Shown here: in pieces, positions 55,093 to 63,241 of the stretch
Layout of the letters: every line of letters starts with the position of its first letter
Position numbering within the stretch: the first letter of the stretch is position 1
Position numbers and translations under genes: made by a program
Assembly: GCA_012845835.1 (NCBI GenBank)
Contig: JABAKD010000002.1
Location: 7,000,603-7,064,602, forward strand
Length of the DNA stretch: 64,000 nt
DNA from: Undaria pinnatifida
Lineage: Eukaryota > Sar > Phaeophyceae > Laminariales > Alariaceae
Direction: 5' to 3'
Notes under the pieces: generated by a model
Databases searched by the model: none
What the model was told of the DNA's origin: nothing
What the model saw: only the letters and a program-made list of their open reading frames with translations

Positions 55093-55691
55093 AGTTTTTG
55101 TAAAGTCCCACCGAAATCGTGCCTGCTGTATTCCCCAGTTTAATCCGATTGCTGGTTCCTCTGTGTGAAAAATCAAAAAGTGAACGAGTTCTATACGGGT
55201 AGCCCCAAGATTGCGCAAAGAGGTACTCGCACGAGTACAACCTGGAACATGGGAAGCAAGCGCGGGAACCCAAACAGTAGTCACGATCTCCATGGCAACT
55301 TGCACGTCCAATTGTCCAAATCGCCGTACCAGGGGCCCCGCACCGGGCCAGCAGATAGGGAGGTTATGACCCACAAGCGGGAAAAACACTTTTCACTTTT
55401 CACATACAGTACCGTGTACCAGATACGTACGTACCCGCGTGCCACAACTTGTACAATAATAAGCAAACTATGGCTCGTACTAGACAGCAGAGCTGTGAGT
55501 TGAGTCTATGAGTTGCATTACGAGTTGCCCAATGGCGATGATTGGCCAATAGTCTCACCGCCAATAGTCTCACCGCTGCTGCTGGAGCAAGCAGAGCGCA
55601 GGAAGTGCGTGCTACAACGTGCTAGTTATCATACAAATCCACGACAACCTTGCCGCCCAGCAGCAGCAGCAGATTCAGCAGCAGGCAACAC

Positions 55692-57012
55692 TACCGTATA
55701 ACACGGAAGAAAGCACACCACGGTGATGACAATTTGACGTTTAAAAATATTATCACCGGGTGTGCTTTGGTAGGGGGGTGTGGTATCTAACGTATCCCCG
55801 ATGACAGCAACCATGCACGGTAGCCCCACAGCTAGGGGTGTGGTATTGAGGGGGTGTGCTAACGTTATTAACGATTGCGCAGGAGTGTGAACACACCCCG
55901 GCCAGATTACGGGGGGTGTGCTAACGGCATCAATGATCGCTAGGGAGAGTGAACAGACCGTGGCAAGATTGTAGGGGGTGTGATAACAAGGAGTGTGCTA
56001 AGACATGAGAGGTACAGGTTTGAAACCAGACTTTTTTTTCCATTATCACGTAATGCCGGTGAATGTACGGCACACGTTTGAAACCCGGGAATCACAGCAA
56101 AAATCCCCGCCTTGCTGCGATGCCGAAAACCGGTTACCGGCAATGCGAACATATCGGTTTTCAATGATGAGACTCCCGACACTTGCACGTCAATGGCCTT
56201 GTCCCACTGCCAAATCGCCAGCTGCCATCTTTTGATGTTGAACCCTTTCTTTCTAGCCCGAACCCAGCACAACAGTATCGTACCGTTACCACCGCAGTGC
56301 GCGCTGGTTGGTTGTTGACGCAACGGTATTACCGCTGAAAACATCAAATAAATTGAGGAAAGAAAACACCGAACAAGCGAAACCAAAACGGCGAAATGAA
56401 GAGGGAACAAATGAGGAAAGGAGGGACGCAAATATTTATATTACCGATACTGCTTGTCGGTACCAGAGGTGCCGGTAGCGGCATCACCCGATGATGTTTC
56501 AAACCTGCCGGTACTCATTCTCAACCCCTGCACAAAAGTACCGATATCGTATGTCAAATACGGAAATATGTTCGTATCACAAGCTAGTTCACAAATAATT
56601 TGTGTTGCGGATGCTCCACCACACCAAATATATGTGTAACACCCGCACCACCGGTAACGCGTACGTAGATTTCGTGCACTATGCCATTATAGATCGCAAC
56701 CAGCAGCAACAGTTGCCGGTGGGGTTGGGGCCGCAGACTCGTTCGAATCACTGTGATGGGGCGGGGCTGTTGCCTCCATGCTGGTGTCCAAATCGGTGCC
56801 AGTTGCGGGTGAATGTTATCCACCAGACGGTGTGATTGTTTTGGAGTTTGGTACTATTCCCAGGCGTTTCCCCTAGGGAGTGTGGTATTCAACGTACTCC
56901 CGGTGATAAGGTGATGGTCGAAAAACGAAACAAACAATATATCACCGGGTGTACTCATGTAGGGGGGGGGTGTTATCTATAGGGGGTGTGATTTCTTCCG
57001 TGTTATACGGTA
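55692..57012. mobile_element. 1.3-kb non-autonomous TIR element
   Basis: The 21-bp ends taccgtataacacggaagaa(a) at 55692 and its exact reverse complement ending at 57012 bound the element; the next ~6 bp (cacacc) also match after one mismatch. The outermost TA on both sides is probably the target duplication, as in Tc1/mariner or Stowaway-type elements. Inside are repeated ggggtgtg.taacg motifs and no long credible frame. Confidence 0.85.
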
Positions 57013-57115
57013 TGCGCGTGTGGCGGTATATCCGCGCTGTTCTACGTAATACCGGCATACCTGGTACGGTTGGTTTGCGCTAATCGGAGCCTGCAATCCG
57101 TCACCGATGACAGAG

Positions 57116-57430
57116 TTTTTTTTTGTTTTTTTTTTCGCACACTTCCACTTTCCAGCTTCTGGACAAGCCGTCGTCACAGGTGTCGTCCCTTCTCCCCCCC
57201 GGTTCTTGCCTTCAATTTTTATGGCGCATAGGGCTCAGCACTCCCACTGCTCGTCGATTTGTCATCAAGTGTTGCTAACTCACGCTCTCGCGCGTTCCGC
57301 AAGTCAAATTGTGCACAAGAAAAAGTCCCAACGAATTTATACGAGTATGCACTCGGCGGGGCTCGAACTCACGAAGCTGACCTATACCAGGCTCGAGGTT
57401 AACCTGATACGCCACCGGGGCGACCGGCTA
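57116..57430 (-). mobile_element. SINE-1, full length with A-tail
   Basis: Read on -, gccggtcgccccgg, box A-like tggcgtatcagg, box B gttcgagccc, body, and a tail of nine A, C, ten A. Closest full-length partner of 49350-49645. No clear target duplication. Confidence 0.88.
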
Positions 57431-57689
57431 GAGGATGGGGTGACGCCGCAGTCATCTCCTCTCTCACCCTGCCGTCTGCTGTTTGTGATGGGACATGCCC
57501 TATATATCGTGCATGATAAACATATCTCATGGGATGAACTTCCGAGTGTACTTCTCCGAAACAAAGGCAACACTGACGGACAACGAAAACGACTGCTTTG
57601 GATATACCTCGCCGAGATCTGTCCATGTCCTTTAAGACGCATCACTCGGCATTTGCACTCTCCCCGTCGTCGAAACAAAGTAGCTAGGA

Positions 57690-57990
57690 AAATCACCGGT
57701 TGTTTCACGGGCCGGTTCGTTTCTGGCGGTTCGCGATCTGATCAGGGTGACCCGACCCAACCCTTGGGATGTGAGAATCTTCTGACCCGACCCGACCCGA
57801 CCCGACCCGACCCGACCCGACCCGACCCGACCCGACCCGACCCGACCCGACCCGACCCGACCCGACCCGACCAGACCAGACCAGACCAGACCAGACCAGA
57901 CCAGACCAGACCCGACCAAACCCGCGAGATGTTGAAACCTCCTGACCCGACCCGCTGGCCGGGTCATGACCCGTGGAAAGCCCTGGAAAT
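57690..57990. repeat. GACCC repeat with a GACCA variant domain
   Basis: Pure (GACCC)n from about 57785 to 57869 (17 copies), then eight consecutive GACCA units to about 57910, then decayed units. Ends gggtcatgacccgtgg. Confidence 0.92.
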
Positions 57991-58224
57991 TGATCCGACG
58001 GGGCGTGGAATTTTGCGGGTTTTACGGGAGGTGTGGTATGTTGCAGCAGCAGCAGCAGCAGCAGCAGTGCGGTTCTCACGGCCAACTGAAGAGGGCAGCA
58101 CGTGCTTTTCTGTCGTTGGGTTTTGCCTTCACCGCACACGTCTCTTACGTATTGTGCGCGAGCTGCGATGCCGGAGTTTTGTGGGGATTTGCTGTTAGTA
58201 CTGTGGTATGATGTGATAATACCG

Positions 58225-58290
58225 ATCTCGTTTTAACACATGACTACCGACCCTAAATTTGTCGAACTCACAGATGTCGTTGTTTGAGTA
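58225..58290 (+). other. third 'DPKF' leader peptide
   Basis: atgactaccgaccctaaatt opens MTTDPKFVELTDVVV and a stop, similar to 22055 and 44768. It lies about 200 bp upstream of SAP18. Confidence 0.4.
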
Positions 58291-58481
58291 ATATTACGAA
58301 ATATCGTGCGATGAGCGAGTGCCGGCAAAAACAGCAGTTTGGTTGCGTGTGATATTGTATGTTCATGGCGCACTGCTGCTGCTGCAGATAGCAGCAGCAG
58401 CAGCAGCAGCAGCTGCAGCAGCAATGCGTTCCCTCAAAAACTTGTGCAACCGGTGTCTTTTTTTGCCTTTTTATCTCGCAG

Positions 58482-60218
58482 GTGTGCCCGCTGCTGCTCC
58501 GCTGTTTTTGGACCCAGCAGAGGCACCGGAGAGGGGACGACTTCTCCAACGTCAACAGCCTCCCCCGAGACGAACTCCAGATTTACACCTGGTGCGCGCG
58601 CGCGCGCCCCGCAACAGCAGTACTGCTGTATGTAGTCTCTTCCGCGGGGAAACCCTTGACTTTTTACCGCCTGCTGACTGACTGCTGTGCGCGATGATCT
58701 TAGAGCAAGCAGCAGTATATATCCGTTTTACCATAAATACTCAAGCCCATGGAATAGTAAACCCGGGGATGTATCCGGGATGTCCCCTGACGACCGCAAG
58801 TCTTCAAATGCTGAAAATGTAAAGCCGCCACAAAAAAAAATCAGAATAGTTTGAAGCCTCTCAAATCGGCGCTTCAATAGCCTTCGTCCCGATGAACTCC
58901 ATATGTCCTATGTCAAATAATGGTATAGTACAAGGTTCCCCTTCGGTAGTTGATTGGCTTGAAATGGCGGGGGTGTTGCAAGTACAACATTGGAAAAAAA
59001 ATCTTGAACACTTGAAGAACAAGTGATTACTGCATGTAACCGGTCAAGTAAACACCGACCAGCCTACACGAGATTATTGTTTAGTCTATCGTATGCGCCT
59101 GGTGCATGTGCGCGTGCGTCGCCACAGAAGACGGCAGGGGGGCAAGAAAGGGTGGAACATCGCGAACAAAAATTGTTCGCCCATTTGTCCTTACCTTTTG
59201 TCCTTCCCTTCCCCTTCCCCTCACCCTTACCTTCGTCCTTTACGTTGCCTGTTCAATTCCCCTTACCCGCCCCCTCACGTTTACCCTTACCGATACCCTT
59301 GCCCTTACCCTTACCGATACCCTTACCCTTACCGATACCCTTACCCTTACCCTTACCGATACCCTTGCCCTTACCCTTACCGATACCCTTGCCCTTACCC
59401 TTACCGATACCCTTGCCCTTACCCTTACCGATACCCTTGCCCTTACCCTTACCGACATCCTTCTTCTCACCCCCACCCTTCCCCTCGCCCCCACCCTTGC
59501 CTTTTCCCTCTTCGTGTTTCCTTACCCTTACCCCTACCCTCATTCTACCCTTTCCCCCAAGCCGTACCCTCACCGTTACTCTTACAGTATCCTTACTCTC
59601 ACTTCACCCCCACTCTCACCCTTGTCCTTACCCCTTCGCCAACCCTCAATTTTACCCTCGCTCTTACCCCCGCGCACTTTACCCCTTCCCCTACCCGTAC
59701 GCCCTGATCGAAATACCAGCCCTTACTCTTACCCTCACCCTTGCCCTTGCCCTCACCCTTACCCTTGCCGTCATCCTTACGCTCACCCTCGACCTCATCC
59801 TTGCCTCCAATACTACTCGAACACTTGCCCCTTGCCTTTGCCCTCGCTCCTACGCTTCCGCTCTCTCCCGTACCCTCACATGTACCTTTACCCTTACTCT
59901 TGCCCCTTACCCATACTCTCGCCCCTACTCTTCCGCCGTTTCCCTTACCCTCGTCTGCACTCGTGCCCCCACCCTTGCCCTTACCAATACTCGTGCCGGT
60001 ACCCTTACCCATACCCTTACCCTTGCCCTTACCCATACCCCCCCGTTTGCGTTACGGTTATCCTTACCGTTGCCATGTAATCCTGTAGGCCTGACGCTTC
60101 GATTCGAGAGATCACGACGCTGATTCAGGGGGTGGTACCGGCGGCTCGGCGACGCAATGGTCGCCTCTCCTACGCTTTCGTATATCCGGATAGCCAAGGG
60201 AAGCAGGTGCTCCGGCAG
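58482..60218 (+). CDS. SAP18: SAP18 (Sin3-associated 18-kDa protein), partial
   Basis: SAP18 has a ubiquitin-like fold and is a subunit of the Sin3 histone-deacetylase complex and of the ASAP/PSAP complex at exon junctions. Exon 58482-58591 (acceptor tctcgcag|gtg, donor acctg|gtgcgc) encodes CPLLLRCFWTQQRHRRGDDF and DELQIYTW, against human CPLLLRVF and SELQIYTWMDAT. Exon 60089-60218 (acceptor ctgtag|g, donor cggcag|gtatga) encodes PDASIREITTLIQGVVPAAR then RLSYAFVYPD, against human DATLKELTSLVKEVYPEAR and FNFAIVFTD. The split Trp codon (TG + G) is restored exactly. The first exon (start codon, up to the DREKT-like part) and the last exon (GxKGxDDxxTLxxxxFQIGDYLDIAI) were not found; the latter may be beyond 64000 or lost. 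Confidence 0.88.
59200..60085 (+). repeat. CCCTTA/CCGATA hexamer array filling the SAP18 intron
   Basis: About 880 bp of CCCTTA, CCCTTG and CCGATA hexamers on the + strand, most regular at 59280-59460 (cttacccttaccgataccct, period 24-30), decaying rightwards to within 20 bp of the SAP18 acceptor. It is TAAGGG, not the telomere motif TTAGGG. Long Pro/Leu/Thr frames in it are artefacts. Confidence 0.9.
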
Positions 60219-60500
60219 GTATGACGACCGCGGGAGGGAGGGAGGATGGAGTTGTAGAGGGGTTGGGATTACAGACTATAGTGGAATGGGAGACGGGAGG
60301 GTGCTGATTTAGTATTTGTAGAGGGGTTGGGATTACAGACGATAGTTGGATGGGAGACGGGGGGGTGCTGGTTTACTCTTTGGCCTGGTTGGTTCGTCTT
60401 TTCTGACTTTTGTGGTTCGGCCCTGACGGTCAGGGGAAGCACGTGCTTCCTCAGGCGGTATTGATCGAGAGGGCGGGGGTTATGTCGGAGGCGACGGGGA
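60219..60500 (+). pseudogene. 63-bp tandem repeat and echo 1 of the SAP18 exon edge
   Basis: 60250-60375 has two copies of agaggggttgggattacagac. 60408-60460 (ttttctgactt..., ccctgacggtcaggggaagcacgtgcttcctcag) copies the end of the SAP18 exon (ccggatagccaagggaagcaggtgctccggcag), including the cag edge, 240 bp downstream in the same orientation. Confidence 0.75.
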
Positions 60501-60775
60501 AGGGGGTGGGGGTCCTCATTTCACGCATAGCCGTAGTCGTTTGACCATGGACCCTCGCATCCATACGATGCCGGGACGGAGCAAGCCGAGTTATAATTGA
60601 CCAGGCAGACACCTCGCACACCAAGCGCGAAGCGCCGTTAAGTGTTCGGCGAGTCGCGGGAAAGGTGAGCTGCATCCTACTAGGAGCCGCTTGCGAGGCG
60701 AATTTCCGCGCCTTGTGCGTACTGCGTTGCATATGGATGACAGCTTCAAATTAATTTGTTTGGGGGGGGGGGGGG
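60500..60775 (-). mobile_element. R3 element copy with terminal G tract
   Basis: Reverse-oriented R3 (catagccgtagtcgtttgac, gatgccgggacggagcaagc, gttcggcgagtcgcggg, gagctgcatcctactagg, tgcatatggatgacagc), ending in an 18-G run at about 60762-60780. Confidence 0.85.
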
Positions 60776-60914
60776 GGGGGCTACGGAGGCGACGATAATA
60801 GATGGGAGGGTTTGCAAAGGGGGTTATGGTTACGGAGGCGACGAGGACGGAGGTGGCGGGGGTCCGGAGGCGACGAGAAGGGGCGGGGGGGGTTACAGAG
60901 ACGCTTGAGGTTTG

Positions 60915-61125
60915 CAGGGGGGTGTACTCATTTCATGCACAGCCGTGGTCTCAGGGCCATTGACCCTAGCATTCCAACATTGCCGGGACGGAGCACGTCG
61001 GGTTTTCCCCGACCAGATAGGCATCGCGTGCGCCAAGCACGAAGCGCCGTGAGTTGTTCGGCGAGTCGCGTGAAGGATGAGCTGCATCCTACTAAGAACC
61101 ACTTGTGAGGCGGAGAATGGGGGGG
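60915..61125 (-). mobile_element. R3 element copy
   Basis: Reverse-oriented R3 (catgcacagccgtggtctc, ttgccgggacggagcacg, gttcggcgagtcgcgtg, gagctgcatcctactaag), followed by a G-rich run. Same orientation as the copy 140 bp to the left. Confidence 0.85.
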
Positions 61126-61720
61126 GGGCGGGGGAGGTTACGGAGGCGGGGAGGGTGTCCGGGGGAGGGGCGGGTTACGGAGGCGACGAAGGGGCGTAGG
61201 GGCGGGATGACGGAGGGGGAGCTAAACGTGAATGCTTTAGAGGAGTGAGAGCTAGACGTGGATGCTTTAGGAGGGAGGGGAGCTAGAAGTGGATGATTTA
61301 GAGAAAGGGGGGGTAGAAATGTGTGGTTTTGAGGGTGAAACTTGAAGTGGGCGATTTTGAGTAGGCGGCTAGATGATTTGGAGACAAGGGTCGGGCTAGA
61401 AGTGAGTAATTTAGAGAAGAGGGGCTAGAAGTGGATGGTTTAGAGGACGGGGGGGGAATTAGAAGTGGATGGTTTGAATGAGGGGGGGTGTAAATGGGTG
61501 ATTTAGGGAAGAAGAGGCTGTGTTCGTATGATTCAGAGGAGGGGGGTAGAAACGGGGGGCTAAGGTAAACGGGAGCTTTCAGTGAGCGAGTTGACGGGGG
61601 GGGGGGGCTAAAAGTGAGTGGTTTTCGAGGGGGGGGGGCTTCAAGTGGGTGATTTATAGGTTGGGGTGGGCTATGTGTGGTTTGAGGAGTGGGGCTAGAA
61701 GTGGGGGATTTAATGTAGCG
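61126..61720 (+). repeat. G-rich minisatellite (~30-bp unit)
   Basis: Irregular units of ggggctagaagtggatgatttagaga with G runs, more than fifteen copies; a few more at 62045-62110 on the far side of the 61.73-62.04 kb exon candidate. Confidence 0.85.
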
Positions 61721-61729
61721 AGAGCTAGT

Positions 61730-62040
61730 GCACGGGTGGAAGCGACCCCCCCGTTTCGTCGACGATGCAGATGATGGGCAAAAGGCCGACCTTCTGAGCA
61801 CCGTGTTGGAAAGTCAAATATTCCAAAACGTGCAGATTTTTTGCCAACGTTCCGAGAGAGCTTGGCGTGACGTTCTGGCGATCGCAAAGGAGCGCTTCCA
61901 AGGACTGGCCATATTGAGTTTGTCGACCTTTCTAAGGATTTTGCGTCATATGCTGACTTTCCAAAAAGTGCTCAGAAGGTCTGCCGTTTTGCCCGTCTTC
62001 TACCATGTCGACGAAAGGGGGTGGTTCCCGTCCAACCGCG
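61730..62040 (+). CDS. exon candidate with TIR-domain-like end
   Basis: Open for over 100 codons and ends at a strong donor (ccgcg|gtaagtgag, 62041). Contains RFVDDADDGQ near the start and KVLRRSAVLPVFYHVDERG near the end. VLPVFYxVDxxxV is the signature of a TIR domain (family knowledge), and a helix with ML..QKVL precedes it as expected, but the segment between does not align well and other TIR motifs were not seen. A possible acceptor is gatgcag| at 61770. It interrupts the G-rich minisatellite. It may be a separate gene piece rather than part of SAP18. Confidence 0.4.
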
Positions 62041-62235
62041 GTAAGTGAGTTAAATGCGGGGGGAGCTAGAAGTGAATAGGTTAGAAGTACCTGGTAGGTG
62101 ATTTAGGCGGCGGGATCAGGGCTGGTTTGCTATTTCTATAATTTATGAACATAAATGTGGAGAGACATAGGGGGGTGGACGTGAGAGAGGGGGGGAGGGT
62201 CCTCAACTACTTTGTGTAGTATTTTCTGACTTGGT

Positions 62236-62295
62236 TAGTCAATCCCAGATAGCCAATGAAAGCTGGTGCTGCGGGTGGTAGATGTGAAGAGGGAG
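62236..62295 (+). pseudogene. echo 2 of the SAP18 exon edge
   Basis: ttttctgactt...cagatagccaatgaaagctggtgctgcgg repeats the exon end (ggatagccaagggaagcaggtgctccgg) and the same preceding phrase as echo 1. It is 2 kb downstream of the real exon. Confidence 0.65.
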
Positions 62296-62504
62296 TTGTG
62301 GAGAGAAGGGCGCTGGGGATAAGGGGGTTGATCAACTTTATACAGATGTGGTTATTCAAGGCGGGAGTTCGGCCGATGAGAGGCACTCAAGCCATCAAGG
62401 AGCGGCATTTGGCTTTTTTGCGCATTCTTGTTTTTGTCTGCTGTTGTGTTTCGTGTCTTGCGTCTGCTGTTATTGTTGTACTGTAGTATATCCCCCCCAT
62501 TGGG

Positions 62505-62782
62505 GAAATATCCAAATATATTGATATTTTACAAGGAGTTGCACAGGGATGTACACTATCACCCAATCTTTTCAAAGTATATATTAATGGCATGATAGTA
62601 GCTGTCGAAGCAGCAAAGCAAGGAGTCACGATGAGGGAAGATGCGGTGTCGGGGTTGATGCTTGCGGATGATTACGTGGGGATATCAGAAGCACCCGAAG
62701 GATTGCATGAGACAGATAAAGCACTAGAGTGCACTAGGAAATGGAGAGTGACAGAGAACGTGAAAAAATGCGCAGTAGTAGC

Positions 62783-62829
<47 letters not shown>

Positions 62830-62845
62830 TAGTAGTAGTAGTAGC

Positions 62846-62880
<35 letters not shown>

Positions 62881-63139
62881 TGGTATTGGTATTGGTAGTG
62901 GTAGTGGTAGTGGTAGTGGTAGTGGTAGTGGTAGTGGTAGTGGTAGTGGTAGTGGTAGTGGTAGTGGTAGTGGTAGTGGTAGTGGTAGTGGTAGTGGTAG
63001 TGGTAGTGGTAGTGGTAGTGGTCGTGGTCGTGGTCGTGGTCGTGTAGTGGTAGTGGTAGTGGTAGTGGTAGTGGTAGTTGTAGTGGTAGTTGTAGTGGTA
63101 GTTGTAGTGGTAGTTGTAGTGGTAGTGGTAGTGGTAGTG

Positions 63140-63177
<38 letters not shown>

Positions 63178-63181
63178 CTTC

Positions 63182-63241
<60 letters not shown>

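Noticed and set aside
59200..60085. Telomeric DNA
   Set aside because: The unit is TAAGGG/CCCTTA, which is not a rotation of TTAGGG/CCCTAA, and it lies within a gene.
59023..60123. 366-codon Pro/Leu/Thr frame
   Set aside because: Produced by the CCCTTA hexamer array; overlapping frames are equally long, and the array is a SAP18 intron.
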